NCBI GenBank assembly: GCA_913053665.1
Contig: CAJXGR010000165.1
Location: forward strand, 1 to 6,952
From: an uncultured Spirochaetia bacterium
GTDB taxonomy: Bacteria; Spirochaetota; UBA6919
DNA length: 6,952 nucleotides
Direction: 5' to 3'
This document shows positions 1 to 5,807 of the stretch, in pieces; the stretch's first letter is position 1; the number at the start of each line of letters is the position of its first letter. The position numbers and the translations under genes are program-made. Under the pieces are notes generated by a model. It searched no databases and was not told the DNA's origin. It was given only the letters and a program-made list of their open reading frames with translations.

Positions 1-33
1 TCTTCTTGAATGGTCAAAAGAGTCTCTGTTTGT

Positions 34-645
34 TTAGATTGCAAACTCCAATCCAGCCATTATACGGAGGGGTATAACAGTTCTATCTATTTCAGTAATA
101 GTACCACCACTTAAAGAAGTATTAAAGTTGGGAAACTGAATTATGTCTAGTCGGAGTAAAATAGGTATTCTAAGCCAACCTGTTATTGGAATATCCACAC
201 CTCCTGCCAACATAACGCCCAGACCAGTACCATGGTCAGTTACAGGTAAGTTAGTGGCAGTGCCACTGTCCCTGTAAATTCCTGGACCGGCTTGTATAAC
301 AAAAATAGAAGGTGAAAACTCAAAGAATACATTTATGTTTGTCACAGAAATGTCTGCTGACTGGGTTACACTGCCACTTGTCACAGAATATTCCCAAAGA
401 TTTATATGGCCCACTTCAAGTCCTACACCAAGTCTATTATTAGTACTAAAAGAAAATACTGCCTGACCACTAAGACTAGTAACTTCTTTGTTGGTACTTG
501 TATTCGTAAAATCATTAAGACCTGGATCCATAGGTATTGCAATACCATAGCCGCCTAGAAGTCTAAGCTTGAATTCAAAAGCATGAGCCAAAGAACTTAT
601 GCCAAATATCAGCACCAGACTCCATAAAAGAGTTTTTAACTTCAT
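34..645 (-). CDS. Outer-membrane beta-barrel protein, about 8 strands (OmpA/OmpW-like fold)
   Basis: Predicted small outer-membrane beta-barrel of 203 residues; its specific role is unknown. Residues 1-22 form a classic Sec signal peptide: MKLK, a hydrophobic core, then a LAHA cleavage site before FEFKL. The mature part alternates hydrophobic and polar residues in strands rich in Gly and aromatics (for example LRLLGGYGIAI, GVGLEVGHINLW, NINVFFEFSPSIFVIQAGPG), separated by polar Ser/Thr/Asn loops, and ends in a strand GLEFAI. About 180 mature residues suit an eight-stranded barrel of the outer-membrane beta-barrel domain type. The terminal residue is Ile rather than the usual Phe. I chose the ATG at 645 because AGGAGA lies about 8 bases upstream and the signal peptide starts there. 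An in-frame ATG at 720 would add 25 residues ahead of the signal peptide and lacks a ribosome site. It is divergent from aprB with no evident functional link. Confidence 0.8.
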   Translation of the reverse strand: MKLKTLLWSLVLIFGISSLAHAFEFKLRLLGGYGIAIPMDPGLNDFTNTSTNKEVTSLSGQAVFSFSTNNRLGVGLEVGHINLWEYSVTSGSVTQSADISVTNINVFFEFSPSIFVIQAGPGIYRDSGTATNLPVTDHGTGLGVMLAGGVDIPITGWLRIPILLRLDIIQFPNFNTSLSGGTITEIDRTVIPLRIMAGLEFAI

Positions 646-678
646 CAGATTATCTCCTGTTTTTATTAAGGTTGAAAA

Positions 679-707
679 AAAATAACTACAATAACTATAA
701 AAGTAAA
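679..707 (-). promoter_or_regulatory. Possible sigma-70 promoter of the beta-barrel gene
   Basis: Reading the minus strand, TTTACT (702-707) is followed after 17 bases by TATTTT (679-684). This matches the -35 consensus at about 4 of 6 positions and the -10 consensus at 5 of 6. Transcription would begin about 27 bases before the ATG at 645. The region is AT-rich, so chance matches are common and this is a weak call. Confidence 0.25.
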
Positions 708-965
708 GCTTTTTGTACATTTTTCAGATCATTGAGAATGACCTGTCAGATTATATTCCATTATAAGTATAGATAAGCGATTATATTGTTCACCGGCTTC
801 ATTCGTAATTTTATTATATCAAATAAAGAGTCGGCTATCTTGATTTTTTGCTCTCAATAATTTTGCTAATTTGTCTCAAGCAAGATGGATGCATCGGCAA
901 GGGATAATTCTTATATCAAAATATACTGGATCGGCAAGAACTTGTAAAAAAAATGTTTAAGAAAC

Positions 966-994
966 TTGAAACTTTTGGTAAATGTTAATATATT
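966..994 (+). promoter_or_regulatory. Candidate sigma-70 promoter for aprBA
   Basis: TTGAAA (966-971) and TATATT (989-994) are separated by exactly 17 bases, each matching the sigma-70 consensus at 5 of 6 positions. This is the best promoter pair I see in the region. Transcription would start near 1001, giving aprB a leader of roughly 235 bases, long enough for RNA-level control. Apr genes are usually highly expressed, which fits a near-consensus promoter. The call rests on pattern alone. Confidence 0.45.
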
Positions 995-1137
995 TTGCAC
1001 CTCAATCATAGGGATTATTGTTAAGGTCTAGAAATATATAGCTAAAAACCTGGTGAATACTGCCTTGTAAGCACACGCTGAATGCTCTCTTAAAAGATCA
1101 TCTTCCAGGATTTCTATACCGCTTATAGTGATATACA

Positions 1138-1201
1138 CCTTGCATGTTGATCATGAAATTGTGCCAAGAAACGCATGCAAGCACCATGAAGGCTTTTTTT
1201 T
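1138..1201 (+). promoter_or_regulatory. Candidate leader structure of aprBA with alternative pairings and a T8 run
   Basis: CTTGCATG (1139-1146) is a perfect 8-bp inverted repeat of CATGCAAG (1174-1181). The same left arm, extended one base to 1138, can instead pair with CATGAAGG (1185-1192), giving 8 bp with one bulged G. That second stem is followed by one C and then eight T residues (1194-1201), as in an intrinsic terminator. The two pairings exclude each other, which is the logic of an attenuator. The long loop (38 bases) and bulge weaken the terminator reading. No known riboswitch class is recognised. Confidence 0.3.
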
Positions 1202-1236
1202 GTATTAAGTAAATAAATAAATTATCGGAGGAGATA

Positions 1237-1665
1237 ATGCCAACTTTCGTTCGTACTGACAAATGTGATGGTTGTAAAGGACAGGATAAAACAGCGTGTA
1301 TGTATATCTGTCCAAACGATCTGATGACCTTGAATAAAGATATTATGAAAGGTGTCAACCAAGAGCCTGACGCCTGTTGGGAATGCTACAGCTGTGTGAA
1401 GATCTGTCCCCAACAAGCAATTGAAGCACGGCCCTATGCCGACTTTGCTCCCCTTGGAGGAGCTGTTCAACCTCTTAGAGGAACAGACTCCATCATGTGG
1501 ACTATTAAGTTCAGAGATGGTGGAGTAAAACGGTTTAAGTTTCCAATTAGAACGACTCCTGAAGGATCGATCGAACCTTATGCAGGTAAACCTGAAGCAG
1601 GCGACATTAATGATCAACGTTTGTTTACACAAGCTGGTCAAGAAGTCGCTACAAATATAGAATAA
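1237..1665 (+). CDS. aprB: Adenylylsulfate reductase, beta subunit (two [4Fe-4S] clusters)
   Basis: Iron-sulfur subunit of dissimilatory APS reductase. It passes electrons to the FAD of AprA for the reversible conversion of adenosine 5'-phosphosulfate to sulfite and AMP in the cytoplasm. Eight Cys sit in ferredoxin-like order in the N-terminal half. They are C10, C13, C21 and C25 (CDGCKGQDKTACMYICP), then C47, C50, C53 and C57 (CWECYSCVKICP), enough for two [4Fe-4S] clusters. The part after about residue 70 (GGAVQPLRGTDSIMWTIKFR onward) matches the AprB beta-sheet segment and C-terminal tail, which in known structures wraps around AprA. At 142 residues it is slightly shorter than the archaeal and Desulfovibrio proteins I know (about 150-167), so the tail may be trimmed. 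The start is supported by a strong GGAGGAG (1227-1233) just ahead of the ATG. aprA follows 30 bases downstream. Confidence 0.97.
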   Translation: MPTFVRTDKCDGCKGQDKTACMYICPNDLMTLNKDIMKGVNQEPDACWECYSCVKICPQQAIEARPYADFAPLGGAVQPLRGTDSIMWTIKFRDGGVKRFKFPIRTTPEGSIEPYAGKPEAGDINDQRLFTQAGQEVATNIE

Positions 1666-1695
1666 ATCAAGAAAATTACCTTAGGAGTATAATCA

Positions 1696-3639
1696 ATGGC
1701 TGAAGAAAGAAGTATTAAATCAGATGATTATAAGTCGGCGAAAGTCGAAGAAATCGAAACGGACATCCTCCTGATCGGTGGAGGAATGGCATGCTGCGGT
1801 GCGGCATTTGAAGCGAAACGCTGGATAGGAAATGATGATATTAAGGTCACCCTGGTGGACAAAGCCGCTATGGATCGTAGTGGGGCTGTGGCTCAAGGGC
1901 TTTCTGCTATCAACACCTATCTGGGAACCGATCGAACCCCATCAGACTATGCCAGAATGGTGGCCAATGACTTGATGGGAATCACACGAGACGACTTATG
2001 CTATGACGTAGGACGTCACGTGAATGACAGTGTTCACCTTTTTGAGGAATGGGGATTACCCATCTGGAAACAGAAAGGGGACGAAGGAAAGAAGCTTGCT
2101 GATGGCGGCAAGCCTGTTCGCTCAGGAAAATGGCAGATCATGATCAGTGGGGAATCCTACAAGGTGATTGTTGCCGAGGCCTCCAAAAAAGCCCTTGGGA
2201 TGGACAATATCTATGAACGTGTTTTCATAGTTAAGCTTCTACTGGACGCAAAAGAGGAAAACAGGATTGCAGGGGCTGTTGGATTCAGCACTCGTGAGCA
2301 CAAGATCTATATTTTTAAGTGTAAAGCAGCGTTAGTCGCTTGTGGTGGAGCGGTGAACATCTTTAGACCACGATCCACCGGTGAAGGTATGGGACGAGCC
2401 TGGTATGCCGTATGGAATGCCGGTTCTACCTATACAATGGCCGCCTGGGTTGGGGCTGAGATGACCATGATGGAAAACCGATTTGTCCCTGCCCGATTCA
2501 AAGATGGATATGGGCCTGTGGGAGCCTGGTTCCTTCTGTTCAAGTCCAAAGCTACCAATGCATTGGGTGAAAGCTATATGGAAACGAATAAAGAGATGCT
2601 TAAAGACTATCCACCCTATGGTCTGGCAGCCGTTCCCGCATCTTGTCTTCGTAACCACTTGATGCTTAAAGAAATGAAAGAAGGACGCGGGCCAATCTGG
2701 ATGGATACACCGACTGCCATGCAAAACTCTTTTAAGACAATGGATAAAAAGCAGCAAAAAGAACTTGAATCTGAGGCCTGGGAAGACTTTTTAGACATGA
2801 CTATTGGTCAAGCTGGTCTTTGGGCTTGTATGAACGTACAACCCGAGCAAACAGCCTCTGAGCTTATGCCGACAGAACCCTATCTTTTAGGCTCTCACTC
2901 AGGCTGTGCCGGTCTTTGGGTGTGTGGACCTGAAGATATTGCCCCTGAACACTACAAGTGGGAATACAAGGGTGTGGTCTACAATAGAATGACAACTGTG
3001 AACGGACTTTTCACTGCCGGTGACGGTGTTGGAGCCTCCGGTCATAAGTTCTCATCCGGATCCCATACTGAAGGGCGTATTACTGCAAAAAACATGGTGA
3101 AGTTCATTCAGAACAATAAAGACTTCACACCCACCCTGAAAGAAAGCAAAGAGGACTTGGTGGATATAGTGTATGCTCCTTTTAAACTCTATGAGGAACA
3201 CAAAAATTACACCACGGACCCAATGATCAACCCAAATTATATTCGTCCTAGAATGTATATGTTCCGACTCAATAAGCTGATGGATGAGTATGTAGCAGGA
3301 ACATCCACCTACTATATAACCAGTGGGAAAATGCTGGAACGAGGCCTGGAGCTTCTCACCATGTTGATTGAAGACGGTGAAAAGCTTGCCGCCAACGATC
3401 TCCATGACCTCTTACGCTGTTGGGAAAACTATCACAGAGCGTGGACGGCTGAAGCCCACCTGCGTCACATCATGTTTAGAGAAGAAACCCGATACCCTGG
3501 ATTCTACTACAGAGCAGATCATCCTAAGCTCGATGAAGAAAACTGGAAGGTTTTTGTTAACTCTAAATATGATCCAGAGAAGAAGTCTTGGGAACTGAAG
3601 AAAGTCAAGCATATTGATATCGTCCCGAAACCAAGTTAG
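1696..3639 (+). CDS. aprA: Adenylylsulfate reductase, alpha subunit (FAD)
   Basis: Catalytic flavoprotein of APS reductase (fumarate reductase/succinate dehydrogenase flavoprotein superfamily). APS and sulfite bind at the FAD. The protein has 647 residues, close to the usual 640-665. The dinucleotide-binding segment is at about 24-41 (ILLIGGGMACCGAAFEAK), with the acid-ended strand VTLVDKA at 51-57. Residues matching active-site positions known from Archaeoglobus fulgidus AprA appear to be conserved: N73 (AINTYLG), W236 (GRAWYAVW), R267 (RFVPARFKDGYGP) and H401 (GSHSGC). The FAD-proximal C-terminal motif GLFTAGDGVGASGHKFSSGS is at 437-456, and a helical capping region follows. The start is supported by AGGAG 8 bases upstream. 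It forms a two-gene operon with aprB, ended by the terminator at 3663-3730. Nothing in the sequence separates sulfate reducers from sulfur oxidisers with certainty. Confidence 0.98.
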   Translation: MAEERSIKSDDYKSAKVEEIETDILLIGGGMACCGAAFEAKRWIGNDDIKVTLVDKAAMDRSGAVAQGLSAINTYLGTDRTPSDYARMVANDLMGITRDDLCYDVGRHVNDSVHLFEEWGLPIWKQKGDEGKKLADGGKPVRSGKWQIMISGESYKVIVAEASKKALGMDNIYERVFIVKLLLDAKEENRIAGAVGFSTREHKIYIFKCKAALVACGGAVNIFRPRSTGEGMGRAWYAVWNAGSTYTMAAWVGAEMTMMENRFVPARFKDGYGPVGAWFLLFKSKATNALGESYMETNKEMLKDYPPYGLAAVPASCLRNHLMLKEMKEGRGPIWMDTPTAMQNSFKTMDKKQQKELESEAWEDFLDMTIGQAGLWACMNVQPEQTASELMPTEPYLLGSHSGCAGLWVCGPEDIAPEHYKWEYKGVVYNRMTTVNGLFTAGDGVGASGHKFSSGSHTEGRITAKNMVKFIQNNKDFTPTLKESKEDLVDIVYAPFKLYEEHKNYTTDPMINPNYIRPRMYMFRLNKLMDEYVAGTSTYYITSGKMLERGLELLTMLIEDGEKLAANDLHDLLRCWENYHRAWTAEAHLRHIMFREETRYPGFYYRADHPKLDEENWKVFVNSKYDPEKKSWELKKVKHIDIVPKPS

Positions 3640-3662
3640 AATGTAGAATAGATTTCTAAATG

Positions 3663-3730
3663 CCCTCATATTATCTGAATCTATCATGAAAAAGGATGGA
3701 TTCAGCGTAATTTGAGGGTTTTCTTATTTT
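3663..3730 (+). terminator. Strong intrinsic terminator of aprBA
   Basis: The outer arms CCCTCA (3663-3668) and TGAGGG (3713-3718) enclose a second stem, CTGAATCTATC (3675-3685) with GATGGATTCAG (3695-3705), that is fully paired apart from one T-G wobble. ATTA pairings partly bridge the two stems. The hairpin is followed directly by TTTTCTTATTTT. It begins 24 bases after the aprA stop, so it ends the aprBA transcript and separates it from the genes to the right. Confidence 0.85.
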
Positions 3731-3740
3731 ATGGGGTGTT

Positions 3741-3848
3741 TGACTTATTATTGGCCATTCTCAGACATCCGTGTTCTTCACGACATCCTGTCAAATGGGA
3801 TTCTTTTTCCCTCTGGGAGAGGCTAAGGATCAAATGATGGCTAAGTCA
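3741..3848. repeat. Short segment bounded by imperfect inverted repeats, possible mini-element remnant
   Basis: TGACTTA (3741-3747) and TAAGTCA (3842-3848) are a perfect 7-bp inverted pair. Just inside, GCCAT (3754-3758) is complementary to ATGGC (3837-3841), so the ends pair as 12 bp with a 6-base bulge. Inside are two copies of GACATCC (3764-3770 and 3782-3788) and a small hairpin CCTCT-GGG-AGAGG (3810-3822). No transposase or credible start codon is present. It could be a decayed MITE-like element or simply a structured spacer. No flanking target duplication is obvious. Confidence 0.25.
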
Positions 3849-3932
3849 GCGTAGTGATACGGCTTTTCAAAATAAAATAACTTATAAAGATTTTGGGTTA
3901 TATTTAAAGATGTCTATTAAAGGAATATACAC

Positions 3933-4136
3933 ATGAAATTGAAAGTTGTTTTAGAAAAAGGAGAAGATGGATATATTGTAGCCCATTGTCCTTCATTGAA
4001 AAGCTGTGTTTCCCAGGGCAGAACAAAGGATGAAGCCCTAAAAAATATTAAGGAAGCGATTGAGTTATACTTGGAACCTGAACTGGATGGCTTTGTAGAA
4101 GATGATGATCACAATATCCATGAATTGACTTTATGA
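3933..4136 (+). CDS. hicB: HicB-family antitoxin (short form)
   Basis: Antitoxin of a type II HicBA pair; HicB binds the HicA mRNA-cutting toxin and blocks its active site. The 67 residues follow the short HicB pattern, a partial RNase H-like fold. An N-terminal strand MKLKVVLEKGEDGYIVAHC leads into PSLKSCVSQGRTKDEALKNI, then an acidic helix KEAIELYLEPEL, where the Gly-x-T-x-x-E-A turn is the family hallmark. The chain ends at about residue 67, so the C-terminal helix-turn-helix or ribbon-helix-helix DNA-binding domain of longer HicB proteins is absent. Autoregulation by this subunit alone is therefore not expected. AAAGGA lies 8 bases before the ATG. The stop overlaps the hicA start as ATGA. 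Antitoxin-first order is the reverse of the classic hicA-hicB order but is known for short HicB proteins. Confidence 0.88.
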   Translation: MKLKVVLEKGEDGYIVAHCPSLKSCVSQGRTKDEALKNIKEAIELYLEPELDGFVEDDDHNIHELTL

Positions 4137-4348
4137 AGCTTCCTCTATTATCAGGACAGCAGGTACTTTCTACTCTAAACAGACTTGATTTCGTGGAACG
4201 ACACAGAAAAGGAAGCCATGTGAAAATGAAACATCCCGATGGTCGAACCCTTGTTTTTCCTTATCATAAAGAGATTGACCGATATACTCTTAAGGTTTCC
4301 CTGAGTCAGGGGGATGTAAATGTAGAAGATTTTCTCAATAATATTTAA
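4133..4348 (+). CDS. hicA: HicA-family mRNA interferase toxin
   Basis: Predicted ribosome-independent mRNA-cleaving toxin of the HicBA pair, 71 residues with the compact dsRBD-like (alpha-beta-beta-beta-alpha) HicA fold. The N-terminal PLLSGQQVLSTLNRLDF is the first helix. The core RHRKGSHVKMKHPDGRTLVF carries the conserved Gly-Ser-His, with H29 the expected catalytic histidine. HKEIDRYTLKVSLSQGDVNVEDFL matches the usual H-x-E/G-I...TL..IL...G...E.F ending. The length is normal and the catalytic residue is present, so the toxin looks intact. Its start codon overlaps the hicB stop by 4 bases, which suggests translational coupling and hence antitoxin made first. No terminator is evident after the stop. 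Confidence 0.9.
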   Translation: MKLPLLSGQQVLSTLNRLDFVERHRKGSHVKMKHPDGRTLVFPYHKEIDRYTLKVSLSQGDVNVEDFLNNI

Positions 4349-4478
4349 GAGAGATCCAATGTCTATAAAAGGGGGAAAGGCAAAAGAATGGCTAAAGTCA
4401 TCCGGACAGAGCCAGTCTTGAAAAACCTTCACCACCGCTGACAGACAGACTCAGACAAACATTTTCCAGGATAATCCC

Positions 4479-5243
4479 ATGAAAATATCAGATAATACTT
4501 GGGCCAGAAAAAGAAAGAACTCGTTTCATTTACCTAAACTCCTTTTCATCCTTGTTCCTATTGGCATATTTACCCTACTACTCTATCCATTGCTTTCCCA
4601 AAGACCTGTCATCGCTTCTCAGACTGGTGAAACAAATAAATCATGGCTCAGCCGATATATCCTTAAGAAGAAGGTAAAACCCCTTAAGGTCAAGAAGATT
4701 GTTATCAACCACGACCAGGATCGAGACGGCATATTAGACTTGGATGACATCGTTCAGGGGGCTAGGAAAGATGCTAAGAACAAACCGACTTATAAAAGTG
4801 CCTACTATCGTGGTGGTTACCCCCCTAAAAAAGAAGGCGTGTGTACGGATGTGATATGGCGGGCTTTTAAAAACGCGGGGTATAACCTTAAAAGGATGAT
4901 GGATAGGGATATACGAAAGCGTACGAAGGATTATCCCAGAGTGAATGGGCGTCCTGACCCCAACATTGATTTCAGAAGGGTTCCCAACCAACTTGTGTTC
5001 TTTAAGAAATATGCGAAAAACCTCACTAAAAAACTCATCCCAAACAATGCTAAAAACCTGATTCAATGGCAGGGAGGTGATATTGTTAGCTTTGAGGGGC
5101 ATATTGCTATCATATCGGATAAGCGTCGCCCAGATGGTGTTCCCTACCTGATTCACAATGAGTGGATTCACACCCAGGAGCTAGACAACTTCATGGACTG
5201 GAAAGACTATATCACGGGCCACTTTCGTTTTCCTAACAAGTAA
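4479..5243 (+). CDS. DUF1287 protein, membrane-anchored NlpC/P60-like cysteine hydrolase with EF-hand-type loop
   Basis: Member of the DUF1287 family, whose fold relates to NlpC/P60 cysteine hydrolases; the substrate is unproven. Basic N-terminal residues precede one hydrophobic segment at about 19-40, giving a signal anchor or uncleaved signal with the remainder outside the cytoplasmic membrane. Residues 79-90 (DQDRDGILDLDD) form a complete 12-position EF-hand/dockerin-type calcium loop with Asp at positions 1, 3, 5, 9 and 12 and Gly at 6. The DUF1287 core follows: YYRGGYPPKKEGVCTDVIWR with nucleophile candidate C122, PDPNIDFRRVPN at 159-170, GGDIVSFEGHIAIISDK with H208, LIHNEW with H226, and ITGHFRF near the end. 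The length of 254 residues is ordinary for the family plus anchor. The ATG is preceded by CCAGGA. hicA lies 130 bases upstream with no clear terminator between, so read-through is possible. Confidence 0.85.
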   Translation: MKISDNTWARKRKNSFHLPKLLFILVPIGIFTLLLYPLLSQRPVIASQTGETNKSWLSRYILKKKVKPLKVKKIVINHDQDRDGILDLDDIVQGARKDAKNKPTYKSAYYRGGYPPKKEGVCTDVIWRAFKNAGYNLKRMMDRDIRKRTKDYPRVNGRPDPNIDFRRVPNQLVFFKKYAKNLTKKLIPNNAKNLIQWQGGDIVSFEGHIAIISDKRRPDGVPYLIHNEWIHTQELDNFMDWKDYITGHFRFPNK

Positions 5244-5301
5244 TTTAAACATAATATGAATATTAAGATATAACGAACCGATAAGTGATGAGGGAGTATT
5301 T

Positions 5302-5421
5302 ATGAACAGAAGAAAGTTTATCAAGACAGGTTTGCAAGTGGGTGGAGGAGGGCTTATGGATTTCTTTCAACACAAATGTCGTGTTGAAAGTCGACTGAAG
5401 GATCTTATTCGTGGGTGTTAA
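5302..5421 (+). pseudogene. Truncated Tat-signal ORF (39 codons), probable gene remnant
   Basis: The ORF begins MNRRKFIKTGLQVGGGGLM, a near-perfect twin-arginine export signal (N-R-R-K-F-I-K followed by a Gly-rich uncharged run). After about 22 residues it turns polar (QHKCRVESRLKDLIRGC) and stops. No Tat cargo domain follows, and neither other forward frame continues it past about 40 bases, so one frameshift does not explain the loss. AGGGAG lies 6 bases before the ATG, and a possible promoter TAAACA-17 bases-TATAAC lies at 5246-5274, so the start region of an expressed gene seems preserved. A deletion joining it to the end of the minus-strand gene at 5446 is the simplest reading. A functional short exported peptide is the alternative. 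A perfect hairpin (5364-5390) falls just where the signal ends. Confidence 0.5.
5364..5390. repeat. Perfect inverted repeat, 10-bp arms and 7-base loop
   Basis: CTTTCAACAC (5364-5373) and GTGTTGAAAG (5381-5390) are exact reverse complements around the loop AAATGTC. There is no T run after it on either strand, so it is not a standard intrinsic terminator. It lies between convergent genes and could still slow or end transcription or protect RNA ends. It could also be a scar of a lost element, since it sits where the Tat ORF loses its expected sequence. Confidence 0.6.
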
Positions 5422-5445
5422 GTGTAAAAGTCAGTATTTGGCAGG

Positions 5446-5781
5446 CTATTTACCATCTATTTCTTTAGATAAATGCATTAGAGCATAGCGTGCCAGATCA
5501 TCCCACTTTTGGTGTTCAGAAAAGGCCACTTGAAACCACCCCGCCATGGGAGCTTTTTTTTTAAAGGGGCTCAGCAATTGATAATCCTTCAAGCCGTAAT
5601 CCACTGGGTCAAACTCCTTTCCGAGCTTAAAGACCATCTCTTTTTTGTGATAAAAGGCCAAAACCTTGTTCTTATACTTGATTGCCTGTGAGGACATCAT
5701 TTTCCCTCCAGTCACAGAAGGATTCTCGCCTATCAACTGATCCTTGATTTCATAAAATAACTGTTCTTCCTGATCCATCAT
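5446..5781 (-). CDS. Conserved small protein, TfoX N-terminal-domain-like
   Basis: A small soluble protein of 111 residues with no signal or membrane segment and no assigned function. The segment VTGGKMMSSQAIKYKNKVLA (23-42), then FYHKKEMVFKLG (43-54), resembles the TfoX/YjbR-type alpha-beta core, where a Gly-x-Met strand is followed by 'k.faf...g.m..kl'. The C-terminal part with a tryptophan-containing strand GWFQVAFSEHQKWDDLARYA and a closing helix also fits. The resemblance is by eye only and weak. The start is uncertain. ATG at 5781 has AAGGAG 11 bases upstream. ATG at 5778 is also possible. TTG at 5790 is only 2 bases from the same ribosome site. The coding strand carries a run of nine A residues (5554-5562) within Phe-Lys-Lys-Lys. 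It follows the propeller-membrane gene by 26 bases on the same strand, so the two are likely co-transcribed. Confidence 0.6.
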   Translation of the reverse strand: MMDQEEQLFYEIKDQLIGENPSVTGGKMMSSQAIKYKNKVLAFYHKKEMVFKLGKEFDPVDYGLKDYQLLSPFKKKAPMAGWFQVAFSEHQKWDDLARYALMHLSKEIDGK

Positions 5782-5807
5782 GTTTTTCAAAGCTCCTTAT
5801 TCTATTA

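Larger units (their letters stand above)
646..1236. other. Divergent non-coding region between the beta-barrel gene and aprB
   Basis: About 590 bases with no convincing gene on either strand. The left end holds the start region of the minus-strand beta-barrel gene. The right end holds the aprB promoter and leader. In between the DNA is AT-rich. It contains a 9-base direct repeat ATCGGCAAG (893-901 and 930-938) and a small TCATT/AATGA hairpin at 729-741, neither of clear function. ORFs crossing this region lack ribosome sites and are not credible. Confidence 0.6.

Noticed and set aside
646..720. N-terminal extension of the beta-barrel protein from the ATG at 720
   Set aside because: It would place 25 residues before a complete signal peptide, and the ribosome site belongs to the ATG at 645.
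1098..1358. Minus-strand ORF overlapping the aprB leader and start
   Set aside because: It overlaps the certain aprB coding region antisense, has no ribosome site and shows no family resemblance.
2332..2757. Long antisense ORFs within aprA, this one and those at 3052-3405 and 3412-3687
   Set aside because: They mirror the codon pattern of aprA on the other strand and have no ribosome site or recognisable domain.
3744..3854. Open frame without a start in the aprA-hicB spacer (reads SVFFTTSCQMGFFFPLGE and on)
   Set aside because: It has no start codon with a ribosome site and no match to a transposase or other family I recognise. An open stretch of about 37 codons is expected by chance.
3876..3900. 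Possible operator ATAAC/GTTAT upstream of hicB
   Set aside because: Only 5 bp of symmetry in AT-rich DNA, and the short HicB here has no DNA-binding domain.
4359..4441. Very short ORFs between hicA and the DUF1287 gene (20 codons from 4359, 17 codons from 4388)
   Set aside because: They are too short to judge, have no recognisable motif and only purine-rich rather than clear ribosome sites. This spacer holds nothing I can support.
4439..4460. CAGA-rich short tandem pattern before the DUF1287 gene
   Set aside because: Only two to three imperfect units; not a real tandem array.
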